Shown: positions 7,516-15,738, counted from the first letter of the stretch. The stretch: 52,244 nt of DNA from an uncultured Clostridia bacterium (GCA_944341445.1 CALVLZ010000012.1:1-52244), one strand, 5' to 3'. A program made the numbers and translations. Notes: a model not told the origin generated them from the sequence alone.

Positions 7516-7938
7516 ATGTCAAACAACATAATATATATTATTTTAATTGTTATAGCTGCTGTAATTATTTTAAATAGAATTTGGATTTCCATTAAGGGGA
7601 AATTGCAAGATAGAAGTTGGAGAGTTTATCAAGAGCAATATAAAAAGCAAATGCAGGAAAACGAAAAAAGAAAAAAAGAACAAAATGTAAAAAATGCAGT
7701 AGACCAAGCAAAAATAAATGTGGAAAGCTACATAAATGATAAAATTTCCGAAGCGCTTATTAACAACGATAACTCAAAAACAAAAGATAAAAATAGTTCA
7801 GTTAGCGAAATGAATGATTTGGATTTTTTAAAAGGAATAGGGTTAAATACTGACAATACTAACAACACATCTGTTGAAAGCAAAAATAAAAGTAAAAAAA
7901 ATTTGGTTGATTACTTTAAAAATAAGAAGAAAAAATAA
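7516..7938 (+). CDS. Hypothetical single-pass membrane protein
   Basis: A 140-residue protein. It has an N-terminal membrane helix (about 4-25), then a charged, probably helical segment (RVYQEQYKKQMQENEKRKKEQ) and a low-complexity Asn/Lys/Ser tail ending in a lysine run. I do not recognise a family. The topology suggests an N-terminal anchor with a cytoplasmic basic tail. It begins 3 bp after the NfeD-like gene, so the two probably work together. It is far too short for FloA and lacks its SPFH domain. Confidence 0.65.
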   Translation: MSNNIIYIILIVIAAVIILNRIWISIKGKLQDRSWRVYQEQYKKQMQENEKRKKEQNVKNAVDQAKINVESYINDKISEALINNDNSKTKDKNSSVSEMNDLDFLKGIGLNTDNTNNTSVESKNKSKKNLVDYFKNKKKK

Positions 7939-7962
7939 TAAGCATCAAGGCTTATTATTTTT
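7933..7962 (+). terminator. Terminator-like hairpin after the small membrane protein
   Basis: Stem AAATAATAAGC / GCTTATTATTT overlapping the stop codon, with a short T-run. The permease gene starts only 14 bp later with its own GAGG, so read-through is possible. Confidence 0.6.
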
Positions 7963-7975
7963 AAATGAGGTATAA

Positions 7976-8935
7976 ATGGGAGAAGTTTTATTAGATGCAC
8001 TTTTAGATAGTTTAAAAATAATGCCACTGTTATTTTTAGTGTATGTTTTAATTGAAGTGATAGAAGAAAAAACAACATACGATTTTAATAAAAATAAATT
8101 GTTAAAAGGTTGGGTGGCTCCAATTGTTGGAGCGGGGGTTGGAATAATTCCACAATGTGGATTTTCAATTGTTGCAGTTAATTTGTTTACTAAAAAAAGA
8201 TTAACATTGGGTGCTCTTATTGCTGTTTTTATTGCAACAAGTGATGAGGCAATTCCAATTTTGTTTTCAAATCCAGAAACAATGGGTATGTTAATTCCGT
8301 TGTTATTAACAAAATTTTTGTTTGCGTTAGTGGTTGGTTATGTTATTGATTTTTCTTGTTTTTTAGCAAACAGAAGAAAGTTAAGTAAAAACTTAAAATT
8401 ATTAAGTGATAAAAATAAAGTTGCTGAAGCTAAAGTTGAAGAACAATGCAATGTTGTTAAAGAAGAGAAGAGTAAAGAGTTAAATCACGAAGAATTAAAT
8501 GTTGGATGTTGTGGCCATCATTTAGCAGAGAAGAAAGAAAATGGAATAAAAACATTTTTCTTGCATCCGCTACTTCATTCACTAAAAATTTTTGCATACA
8601 TTTTAATTATGAATATTGCTTTTGGAACATTAGTATATTTTATTGGAGAAGAAGCGATTAAAGGCTTCTTGTTAAGCAATGTTGTTATTGGACCACTTCT
8701 TGCGGGAATAGTTGGATTAATTCCTAATTGTGTTTCAAGTGTTTTAATAACTCAGTTATTTGCAATGGGCGGAATTAGTTTTGGTGCGTGCGTTGCTGGG
8801 CTCTCTGTTAACGCAGGGCTTGGAATTTTGGTGTTATTTAAAGAAAATAAAAATATCAAACAAAACATATTAATTGTTGTTGGTTTGTTTGTTGTTAGTG
8901 TTTTGTTTGGAATGTTGTTAAGTTTAATATTTTAG
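7976..8935 (+). CDS. ArsP_2-type 10-TM putative heavy-metal/arsenic efflux permease
   Basis: A 319-residue polytopic membrane protein that resembles the putative 10-TM heavy-metal exporters (ArsP_2 group). It is built from two similar halves: VGIIPQCGFSIVAVNLFTKKRLTLGALIAV (55-84) and the matching GLIPNCVSSVLITQLFAMGG segment near 252-271. The halves are joined by a long cytoplasmic loop (about 130-190) containing GCCGHH (177-182), a plausible metal-binding site. The substrate cannot be read from the sequence: arsenic compounds or a divalent metal such as manganese are the candidates from related annotations. GAGG precedes the start. A terminator follows. Confidence 0.7.
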   Translation: MGEVLLDALLDSLKIMPLLFLVYVLIEVIEEKTTYDFNKNKLLKGWVAPIVGAGVGIIPQCGFSIVAVNLFTKKRLTLGALIAVFIATSDEAIPILFSNPETMGMLIPLLLTKFLFALVVGYVIDFSCFLANRRKLSKNLKLLSDKNKVAEAKVEEQCNVVKEEKSKELNHEELNVGCCGHHLAEKKENGIKTFFLHPLLHSLKIFAYILIMNIAFGTLVYFIGEEAIKGFLLSNVVIGPLLAGIVGLIPNCVSSVLITQLFAMGGISFGACVAGLSVNAGLGILVLFKENKNIKQNILIVVGLFVVSVLFGMLLSLIF

Positions 8936-8942
8936 TTATAAC

Positions 8943-8981
8943 GAAAAACTGATATTGTAAAATATCGGTTTTATTTTTTTT
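8943..8981 (+). terminator. Rho-independent terminator of the permease gene
   Basis: Stem AAAACTGATATT / AATATCGGTTTT with a GTAA tetraloop, followed by a long T-run. Confidence 0.88.
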
Positions 8982-9029
8982 TCGTAAAGCATATATATAA
9001 ATAACTATTTGTAAAATTTTGGAGATTAT

Positions 9030-9329
9030 ATGTTTGGTTTTTTGGATGAATTATCAAAAAGTATTAAATCTGATTTAAAAGATGTGTATTCAAGTTATAA
9101 AATTTTAAACGTTGGAGGTTGTGCTTGTTACGTTCAAAACTATATAAAAATTATTTCATACACAAAAAATAAAGTTGAAATAAAAGTTAAAAACAACACA
9201 ATTGTAATTGAAGGAATTGATTTAATTATTCAAGAATTAGAAAAAAACAATATTCTATTGGTTGGTAAAATAAACAAAACTTATCTATTAAAAGAAATGA
9301 AAGAGGATGTGAATGTTGAAAAAAAATAA
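9030..9329 (+). CDS. yqfC: Sporulation protein YqfC
   Basis: A 99-residue YabP/YqfC-type protein. The recognisable part is the beta-strand pattern with YIKIISYTKNKVEIKVKN (46-63), then IVIEGIDLIIQEL and a final GKI strand. YqfC always precedes yqfD and is made in the mother cell during sporulation; its exact role is unclear. GGAG stands 6 bp before the ATG. It overlaps yqfD by 17 bp. The start region contains CATATATA (8990), which vaguely resembles a sigma-E -10, but no matching -35 was found. Confidence 0.82.
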   Translation: MFGFLDELSKSIKSDLKDVYSSYKILNVGGCACYVQNYIKIISYTKNKVEIKVKNNTIVIEGIDLIIQELEKNNILLVGKINKTYLLKEMKEDVNVEKK

Positions 9330-10503
9330 ATCAAAAGGTGTTTATTCATATTATTATTTCAAATTTGAAGGCTTGAATATTGAAAGATTTTTAAATGAAT
9401 TAATAAAAAACAACGTGAATGTTTTTGATATTGAAAGACCAAGTTATAAACTTTTATATTTTAAAATAAGCCCTGCAAACTATAAAAAATTAAAAACAAT
9501 TAAAACTTTAAAAAATTTCAATTTTACTTTGATTGATAAAAATGGTTTTCCAAAATGGTTGGAAATTTTTAAACTAAGAAATGGGCTTTTTGTTGGAGCA
9601 ATGGTTAGTTGCTTAGCAATTTCTGTTTTATCTTTGTTTACTTTTAATATTAATATCTATGGTATTGAAAGCATAAAAAGAGAAGAAATTTTAAATGTTC
9701 TAAAACAAAAAAACATTGATATAAACAAAATAAATAATTTCAATAATGAGGAAATTGAAAATTTGTTAAAAACAAACTTAGATAAAATAAGTTTGGTTAG
9801 TGTTTCTAAATTGGGAACTAGTATTAACATAAACATAAAAGAAAAGTTAAAACAACCCTGGGAGAATTATGAAAGCATAATTGCACCATACAACCTGTTA
9901 ATTACAGATATTGAAGTTCATCAAGGCTACACAACACTAAATGTTGGAGATAGTGTTGCTGAAGGTGGAGTTATAGTTAATAACTTCGATTATAACAACC
10001 TTGGTGTTAAGTTTGATGTTGAACCAATTGCAAAAATTGAAGCAGATGTGTGGTTTTGCGGAGAAGTTGTTTTTAACAGTGAGGAAGTTGTAAAATATAA
10101 AACAGGCAACAAAATTGTTAACAGTAGTTTGTTGTTTAACAACTTAAAATTATTTTCAAAAACAAAACCTGTTAAGTTTGATAATTACGAAAAAGTTGTG
10201 TATAATGAATATATATTTAACAATTGTTTTTTACCAATTAAATTATATAAAGAAACTTTTTATGAAATTAAAGAAAAAGTAGTTAAACATAACTTTGAAG
10301 AAGAAAAAGATTCTTTAATTGAAAAAAGTAAGCAACTGGCATATGAAAAAGTTCCAAACGATATTAAAATTTTAGAAGAAAATGTTAATATTATTGAATG
10401 TGAAAATGGAACAAAAATAATTCAAACATATTTAAAATCACACATAACAATTGACACAACAAAGGATGATGGTGAAATAAAAAATGATAATTCAATGCAA
10501 TAA
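9313..10503 (+). CDS. yqfD: Sporulation protein YqfD
   Basis: A 396-residue YqfD family protein, needed in Bacillus at the engulfment stage of sporulation. It has a cytoplasmic N-terminus with basic and hydrophobic repeats, one membrane helix (GLFVGAMVSCLAISVLSLF, about 95-113) and a long extracytoplasmic part with the family core VSVSKLGTSININIKEK and GYTTLNVGDSVAEGGVIV. The ATG lies inside the end of yqfC, after GAGG, and the 3' end overlaps ybeY by 20 bp. In other Clostridia phoH stands between yqfD and ybeY; it is absent here. Confidence 0.88.
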   Translation: MLKKNKSKGVYSYYYFKFEGLNIERFLNELIKNNVNVFDIERPSYKLLYFKISPANYKKLKTIKTLKNFNFTLIDKNGFPKWLEIFKLRNGLFVGAMVSCLAISVLSLFTFNINIYGIESIKREEILNVLKQKNIDINKINNFNNEEIENLLKTNLDKISLVSVSKLGTSININIKEKLKQPWENYESIIAPYNLLITDIEVHQGYTTLNVGDSVAEGGVIVNNFDYNNLGVKFDVEPIAKIEADVWFCGEVVFNSEEVVKYKTGNKIVNSSLLFNNLKLFSKTKPVKFDNYEKVVYNEYIFNNCFLPIKLYKETFYEIKEKVVKHNFEEEKDSLIEKSKQLAYEKVPNDIKILEENVNIIECENGTKIIQTYLKSHITIDTTKDDGEIKNDNSMQ

Positions 10504-10978
10504 TAAAATTTATAAAAAATATGAAGATTTGTTAAAAAATGTTGGAAATACTTTTGTTAACACTATGCAAATTACTAGTGAAATTGAAGTTAATATTTTA
10601 TTCGTTTCTGCACACAAAATTAAAAAAATTAATAGACTTAATAGAAGCATAAACAAAGTAACAGATGTTTTAAGTTTTCCAACTCTTACAACTAACAAAG
10701 TTGAAGATATTTCAAAAAAAATTAGCGTAAAAAATTATGCCTTTGATGTTAACCCAGAAACAAACGCAGTTGTTTTAGGAGATATAGTTTTTTGTTTAAG
10801 AAAAATAAAAAAACAAGCAAAAGAATATGGCAACACTTTAAACAGAGAATTAGGTTATATGTTTGTTCACGGGTTGTTGCATTTGGTGGGTTACGACCAT
10901 ATGACTGAAGATGACAAAAAAAGTATGAGAGAAAAAGAAGAACTTATTTTATCTAAAATAAACTTATCAAGGAATTAA
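10484..10978 (+). CDS. ybeY: Endoribonuclease YbeY (rRNA maturation)
   Basis: A 164-residue YbeY, a metal-dependent RNase in 16S rRNA 3'-end maturation and ribosome quality control. The zinc site HGLLHLVGYDH (129-139) has all three histidines, and TDVLSFP (60-66) and LGDIVFC (98-104) are further family blocks. It overlaps yqfD by 20 bp, so it is translationally coupled, and era begins one base after its stop. This ordering is the classical Firmicute ybeY-era arrangement. Confidence 0.93.
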   Translation: MIIQCNNKIYKKYEDLLKNVGNTFVNTMQITSEIEVNILFVSAHKIKKINRLNRSINKVTDVLSFPTLTTNKVEDISKKISVKNYAFDVNPETNAVVLGDIVFCLRKIKKQAKEYGNTLNRELGYMFVHGLLHLVGYDHMTEDDKKSMREKEELILSKINLSRN

Positions 10979-10979
10979 T

Positions 10980-11885
10980 ATGGAAAACACAAAAGATTTC
11001 AAAAGTGGGTTTGTTGCAATTGTTGGAAAACCTAATGTTGGAAAAAGCACATTATTAAACAAAATTTTAAAAGAAAAAGTTGCAATAGTTTCTCCAAAAC
11101 CTCAAACAACAAGAAACAAAATTTTAGGCATTTTGAATGAGCCAAATTCACAAATAATTTTTATAGATACTCCTGGTATGCATAAAAGCCAAAATAAATT
11201 AGACGAATATATGCAAAAAAGCATAAATTCTGTTTATGAAGACGTGGATGTTGTTGTTTTAGTTATTGATGGATTGAAAATTATTGATGATTCAACAATA
11301 AATTTTATTAAAAGTTTTGAAAAACTTAACAAAAAAACAATACTAGTTGTTAATAAGATTGATGAAAGCAATTTTAACAAAATGTATCCTAAAATTGCAA
11401 AATTAAATGAAATATCATATTTACAAACAATTTTGCCAATTTCTGCAAAAACCGGTCAAAATGTTGATGTATTAATAGATGAAATAAAAAAATTATTAAC
11501 AGATAATGTTAAGTATTTTGATGATGATTTATACACAACTCAAAGTGAAAGATTTATTGCTGGTGAAATTGTTCGTGAAAAAGCACTATGGCTTTTGCAA
11601 GATGAAATTCCGCACGGAATTGCAACACAAATTGTTGAATGGAAGGAAAGTGAAAACAAAGTTGTTATATCTTGCGATATAATAATTGAAAAGAAAAGTC
11701 ATAAACAAATAATAATTGGCAAAGATGGAGAAATGCTAAAAAACATTGGAACTAAAGCAAGAATTGAAATGGAAAAAATGCTTAACAAAAAAGTGTTTTT
11801 AAATTTGTTTGTTAAAGTTAAAGAAGATTGGAGAAATAACTCACAATTTGTTGATGATTTTGGATATAATTCAAAAGATGTTTAA
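10980..11885 (+). CDS. era: GTPase Era
   Basis: A 301-residue Era GTPase, which checks 30S assembly by binding the 3' end of 16S rRNA. The G1 loop is GKPNVGKST (16-24), the switch region KPQTTRNK, G3 DTPGMH, G4 NKID and G5 SAK. A C-terminal KH domain contains the GXXG-type IIIGKDGEMLKNIG. All motifs are intact and the length is normal. It starts one base after ybeY. The gene ends before a possible weak promoter and the small yqzL gene. Confidence 0.96.
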   Translation: MENTKDFKSGFVAIVGKPNVGKSTLLNKILKEKVAIVSPKPQTTRNKILGILNEPNSQIIFIDTPGMHKSQNKLDEYMQKSINSVYEDVDVVVLVIDGLKIIDDSTINFIKSFEKLNKKTILVVNKIDESNFNKMYPKIAKLNEISYLQTILPISAKTGQNVDVLIDEIKKLLTDNVKYFDDDLYTTQSERFIAGEIVREKALWLLQDEIPHGIATQIVEWKESENKVVISCDIIIEKKSHKQIIIGKDGEMLKNIGTKARIEMEKMLNKKVFLNLFVKVKEDWRNNSQFVDDFGYNSKDV

Positions 11886-11956
11886 TAAAACTGCTTAATT
11901 GTATAAAATTTTTAGTTCTGCATACAATATTATAAACTAAGCTTTTGGAGATTTGT

Positions 11957-12058
11957 ATGGGAATGAATAATAATTTAGACGCAAAAGAAATTTCTTGGCA
12001 GTTATTTAATAAAACAGGAGAAATAAAATACTATTTGCTTTATAAAGCACTTAAATAA
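11957..12058 (+). CDS. yqzL: YqzL-like small protein (33 aa)
   Basis: A 33-residue ORF, too short for routine gene calls. It reads MGMNNNLDAKEISWQLFN then KTGEIKYYLLYKALK. The pattern W-x2-F-x3-G-x3-x-YLL-(F/Y)-K is that of YqzL, a tiny protein encoded between era and recO in Bacillus and many Clostridia. The position here is the same. GGAG lies 6 bp before the ATG. Function unknown. Recognised from motif and synteny, not by search. Confidence 0.8.
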   Translation: MGMNNNLDAKEISWQLFNKTGEIKYYLLYKALK

Positions 12059-12064
12059 TTTATA

Positions 12065-12090
12065 GGGCTATAGTGTTTTTTAAATAGCCC
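12065..12090 (+). promoter_or_regulatory. Hairpin abutting the recO start codon
   Basis: GGGCTAT (12065-12071) pairs perfectly with ATAGCCC (12084-12090) around a T-rich 12-base loop. The recO ATG begins one base after the stem. There is no purine-rich ribosome site and no T-run after the stem, so it is not an ordinary terminator. Confidence 0.55.
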
Positions 12091-12091
12091 A

Positions 12092-12820
12092 ATGGAAGAA
12101 TTAAAAATAACAGGAATAGTGTTAAAAAGTGTTAACTATGGCGAAAAGGATAAAATAATAACAATATTTTCTTTAGAGTTAGGAAAAGTTGTTGCAACCT
12201 TAAAGGGAGTTAATTCAAGCAATGCAAAACTTAAATTTGCAAGCCAAGTTTTTTGTTTTGCGGAATTTGTTTTGGCAAAAAAAAGCAATGGTTATGTTGT
12301 AACAAGCGTTAATTTAATTGATAGTTTTTATGATTTAACCTTAGATTATGACAATTTTTTAATGGCGTGTGCTTTAATTGAACTTGTTGAATTAAGTTTG
12401 GTGGATGGCGAAACTTATGAAAATTTATTTGTGTTACTGTTAAAAAGTTTAAAAGAAATAACTTATAATAACACGAACACAAAATTAGTTATAACAAAGT
12501 TTATGTTAAGTTTGTTAAAGTATATGGGATATGAAATTCAATTTGAAAATTGTCAACGTTGCAATTTACCAATAATGAATAAAATTTATTTTGATGTGAT
12601 AAGTGGAGATATGTTGTGTGAAAATTGTAAAACATACACAAGCTATGAAATTTCCAAACAAGAGTTTGCAATTTTAAGAATAATAAACGCAACTAAAATG
12701 GAAAATTTAAAATCAATAAAATCATCAAATGAAGTTCTTTTAAACTTAATTAAATTACTAAAATTAAATTTACAGGAAAGATTTAATAAAAAAATTAAGT
12801 CATTAAATTTTGAAGATTAA
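12092..12820 (+). CDS. recO: DNA repair protein RecO
   Basis: A 242-residue RecO that helps load RecA in the RecFOR pathway. The N-terminal OB fold begins TGIVLKSVNYGEKDKIITIFS, the family signature, and a four-cysteine zinc site follows in the C-terminal part (CQRC ... CENC). The length is normal. The start is fixed by the N-terminal signature, yet there is no ribosome binding site: a stable hairpin stands there instead. It lies 33 bp after yqzL, so translation may be coupled through the hairpin. Confidence 0.92.
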   Translation: MEELKITGIVLKSVNYGEKDKIITIFSLELGKVVATLKGVNSSNAKLKFASQVFCFAEFVLAKKSNGYVVTSVNLIDSFYDLTLDYDNFLMACALIELVELSLVDGETYENLFVLLLKSLKEITYNNTNTKLVITKFMLSLLKYMGYEIQFENCQRCNLPIMNKIYFDVISGDMLCENCKTYTSYEISKQEFAILRIINATKMENLKSIKSSNEVLLNLIKLLKLNLQERFNKKIKSLNFED

Positions 12821-12826
12821 AACTAA

Positions 12827-12863
12827 CAAAAAATGTGCAAAAAATAACATTTTTTGTTTTTTT
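12827..12863 (+). terminator. Rho-independent terminator of the era-recO cluster
   Basis: Stem CAAAAAATGT / ACATTTTTTG followed by seven Ts. It is AT-rich but perfectly paired. Confidence 0.72.
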
Positions 12864-12875
12864 ATTTTAAATTGT

Positions 12876-12904
12876 TTGTAATATTTATAATAATTTAATA
12901 TAAT
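12876..12904 (+). promoter_or_regulatory. Promoter of ppdK
   Basis: TTGTAA (12876-12881), a 17-bp spacer and TATAAT (12899-12904). Confidence 0.6.
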
Positions 12905-12934
12905 ATTACGGACAAAAAAATTAACGAGGTGTAT

Positions 12935-15559
12935 ATGAGTAAAAAGTTTGTTTACCTATTCAAAGAAGGTAACGCCAAAATGAGAAATTTATTAGGTGGT
13001 AAAGGTGCAAATTTGGCTGAAATGACAAATATTGGTTTACCTGTTCCACAAGGTTTCACTGTTACAACTGAAGCCTGCACAAAGTATTATGAAGATAATC
13101 AAACAATTTCTTCAGATATTGAGGCGCAAATTTATAAAGCTCTTGCAAAGCTTGAAAAAATAACTGCAAAAACTTTCGGAAGTAAAGAAAATCCATTACT
13201 AGTTTCTGTTAGAAGTGGTGCACGTGCAAGTATGCCTGGTATGATGGATACAATTTTAAACCTAGGTTTAAATGATGAAGTTGTTGAAGGCCTTGGAAAA
13301 CTAACTAACAATGAACGTTTTGCTTATGATAGCTACCGCAGATTTATAACAATGTTTGCCGACGTTGCTATGGGCGTTGAAAGACTATTGTTTGAAGATG
13401 CTATGCAAAAAATCAAAGATGAAAAAGGCTATACTAAAGACACTGATTTAACAGTTGATGATTTAAAGAAACTTGTTAAAGAATACAAAAAAATTTATAA
13501 AAAAGAATTAAAAGTAGAATTCCCACAAGACCCAAGAGAACAATTAATGCTTGCTGTTAAAGCTGTATTCCGTTCTTGGGATAATCCTCGTGCTAATGTT
13601 TACAGAAAAATGAACGACATTCCATGGAATTGGGGAACTGCTGTTAACGTTCAAAGCATGGTATTTGGTAATATGGGCGAAACAAGTGGAACAGGTGTTG
13701 CTTTCACAAGAAACCCTGCAACAGGCGAAAAAGCTTTATATGGTGAATACTTAATGAATGCACAAGGTGAAGACGTTGTTGCTGGTATCAGAACTCCATC
13801 TCCAATTTCTCACTTAAAAGAACAAGATATTAACTTGTACAATCAATTTGTCGCAATAACAAATAAACTAGAAAAACACTATAGAGATATGCAAGATATG
13901 GAATTTACAATTGAAAATGGTAAATTATATATGTTGCAAACAAGAAACGGAAAACGTACTGCAGCTGCAGCTTTAAGAATTGCTATTGATATGGTTAATG
14001 AAGGCATGCTTTCAAAGAAAGAAGCTTTGCTAAAAATTGAACCAAAATCTTTGGATGCATTATTACACCCAACATTTAATGCAGATGCATTAAAGAAAGC
14101 AAAAGCTGTTGCAACAGGATTGCCAGCAAGCCCAGGTGCTGCATCTGGAATGATTGCATTAACTCCTGCAAAAGCAATGGAATTAAAAGAACAAGGTAAA
14201 AAATGTGTTCTTGTTAGAAACGAAACTAGCCCAGAAGATATTGAAGGTATGGCTGCAGCAGAAGGTGTTTTAACTGCTACAGGTGGTATGACTTCTCACG
14301 CAGCGGTTGTTGCTCGTGGTATGGGAACTGCATGTGTTGCTGGATGTTCAAAATTAAGTGTTAGAGAAGATAAACACGAAATAGTTATCGCTGGAAAAAC
14401 ATTAAAAGAAGGCGAATATATTAGTATTGATGGTTCAACAGGTAACATTTATGCTGAACAAATTAAAACAGAAGATGCTGTAATCACAGGCGACTTTGCA
14501 ACTATTATGAGTTGGGCAGATGAATATGCTGTGTTAAAAGTTCGTGCAAATGCAGATAATGAAAGAGATGCTAAACGTGCATTAGAATTAGGAGCAACAG
14601 GTGTTGGTTTGTGCAGAACAGAGCATATGTTCTTTGAAGCAGACAGAATTAAAGCAGTTCGTCAAATGATAATTGCTCAAAATTCAGAAGAACGTGAAAA
14701 AGCATTAAACAAAATTTTACCAATGCAAAAAGGTGACTTTGTTTCAATCTTTAAAGCAATGGAAGGAAAACCTGTTACAGTTAGATATTTGGATCCACCT
14801 TTGCATGAATTCTTGCCTCATGAAGAAGCTGAAATGAAAGATTTAGCAAAAGATTTAGGAAAAACATTCCAAGAAATTAAAGACGTTGTAGAATCTTTAA
14901 GTGAATTCAACCCAATGATGGGATTCCGTGGTTGCCGTTTATCAATAGTTATGCCTGAAATTGCAAAAATGCAAACTAAAGCAGTTATAGAAGCAGCTAT
15001 TGAATGTGTTAAAAAATATAAAATTAATGTTAAACCAGAAATTATGGTACCACTTGTAGGCGATGTTAAAGAATTAAGATACGTTAAAAACATAATTGTT
15101 GAAACAGCAGATAAAATTATTAAAGAAAATGGAATTAACATTGAATACACAATTGGAACAATGATTGAAATTCCTCGTGCTGCATTGTTAGCAGATGAAA
15201 TTGCAAAAGAAGCAGATTTCTTCTCATTTGGAACAAACGATTTAACTCAAATGACATTTGGTTTCAGTCGTGATGACGCTGGTAAATTCTTAGGAGAATA
15301 CTACGAAAAACGTATTCTTGAAAGTGACCCATTCGTTAGAATTGATGAAAACGGTGTTGGTAAATTAATTAAAAATGCTGTTGTTTTAGGCAGAAGTGTT
15401 AAAAAGGATATGAAATGCGGTGTTTGTGGAGAACAAGGTGCAGACCCACTAAGTGTTGATTTTGCTCATAGAATGGGATTAACTTATGTTTCTTGCTCAC
15501 CATATCGTGTGCCAATTGCAAGACTTGCAGCCGCTCAAGCAGCAATAAGAAATAAATAA
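12935..15559 (+). CDS. ppdK: Pyruvate, phosphate dikinase
   Basis: An 874-residue PPDK that reversibly converts pyruvate, ATP and phosphate to PEP, AMP and pyrophosphate, a glycolytic or gluconeogenic step common in anaerobes. The N-terminal ATP-grasp domain starts KFVYLFKEGN..NLLGGKGANLAEM. The phosphohistidine swivel domain has GGMTSHAAVVARGMG. The C-terminal PEP/pyruvate barrel ends with CGVCGEQGADP and SCSPYRVPIARLAAAQA. I chose ATG 12935 because GAGGT (12926-12930) is its ribosome site; an in-frame GTG at 12929 overlaps that site. Codon use is richer in C/G-ending codons than in neighbours, as expected for a highly expressed gene. Single-gene unit with its own promoter and terminator. 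Confidence 0.96.
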   Translation: MSKKFVYLFKEGNAKMRNLLGGKGANLAEMTNIGLPVPQGFTVTTEACTKYYEDNQTISSDIEAQIYKALAKLEKITAKTFGSKENPLLVSVRSGARASMPGMMDTILNLGLNDEVVEGLGKLTNNERFAYDSYRRFITMFADVAMGVERLLFEDAMQKIKDEKGYTKDTDLTVDDLKKLVKEYKKIYKKELKVEFPQDPREQLMLAVKAVFRSWDNPRANVYRKMNDIPWNWGTAVNVQSMVFGNMGETSGTGVAFTRNPATGEKALYGEYLMNAQGEDVVAGIRTPSPISHLKEQDINLYNQFVAITNKLEKHYRDMQDMEFTIENGKLYMLQTRNGKRTAAAALRIAIDMVNEGMLSKKEALLKIEPKSLDALLHPTFNADALKKAKAVATGLPASPGAASGMIALTPAKAMELKEQGKKCVLVRNETSPEDIEGMAAAEGVLTATGGMTSHAAVVARGMGTACVAGCSKLSVREDKHEIVIAGKTLKEGEYISIDGSTGNIYAEQIKTEDAVITGDFATIMSWADEYAVLKVRANADNERDAKRALELGATGVGLCRTEHMFFEADRIKAVRQMIIAQNSEEREKALNKILPMQKGDFVSIFKAMEGKPVTVRYLDPPLHEFLPHEEAEMKDLAKDLGKTFQEIKDVVESLSEFNPMMGFRGCRLSIVMPEIAKMQTKAVIEAAIECVKKYKINVKPEIMVPLVGDVKELRYVKNIIVETADKIIKENGINIEYTIGTMIEIPRAALLADEIAKEADFFSFGTNDLTQMTFGFSRDDAGKFLGEYYEKRILESDPFVRIDENGVGKLIKNAVVLGRSVKKDMKCGVCGEQGADPLSVDFAHRMGLTYVSCSPYRVPIARLAAAQAAIRNK

Positions 15560-15565
15560 TAAAAG

Positions 15566-15597
15566 AAAAAACAGATTGCAAAATCTGTTTTTTTTAT
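15566..15597 (+). terminator. Rho-independent terminator of ppdK
   Basis: Stem AAAAAACAGATT / AATCTGTTTTTT with a GCAA tetraloop, then more Ts. Confidence 0.9.
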
Positions 15598-15632
15598 TAA
15601 AAATTTTTTATTAAATTAATTAAAAGTAGTAC

Positions 15633-15653
15633 TATGCAAATATATAAAATAAT
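15633..15653 (+). repeat. Intergenic TATGCAAATA..TAAAA element, copy 2
   Basis: TATGCAAATATATAAAATAA is located 73 bp after ppdK. It is related to the elements at 3881, 21157 and 32068. Confidence 0.4.
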
Positions 15654-15655
15654 AG

Positions 15656-15695
15656 GTTTTAATACGTATTTTTAGCTAAATATTAGTATTAAAAC
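15656..15695 (+). repeat. 40-bp near-palindrome upstream of dnaG
   Basis: GTTTTAATAC (15656-15665) and GTATTAAAAC (15686-15695) are perfect inverted copies. The middle, TATTTTTAGCTAAATA, is itself palindromic apart from one extra T. It could be a protein-binding site or the body of a short RNA ended by the hairpin at 15716-15738. Confidence 0.55.
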
Positions 15696-15715
15696 TTGTT
15701 AAATTTGAAATTTTG

Positions 15716-15738
15716 AAGCGGTTAATACCGCTTTTTTT
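15716..15738 (+). terminator. Rho-independent terminator not attached to a gene
   Basis: AAGCGG / CCGCTT around TTAATA, followed by a T-run. No coding sequence lies between it and the ppdK terminator, so an unseen short transcript may end here. Confidence 0.75.

Noticed and set aside
7516..7938. FloA flotillin partner for NfeD
   Set aside because: The product has only 140 residues and no SPFH domain.
8990..8997. Sigma-E promoter of yqfC
   Set aside because: CATATATA resembles a -10, but no matching -35 lies at the right distance in this AT-rich sequence.
12929..12931. GTG start for ppdK
   Set aside because: It overlaps the GAGGT ribosome site of the ATG at 12935, which fits better.
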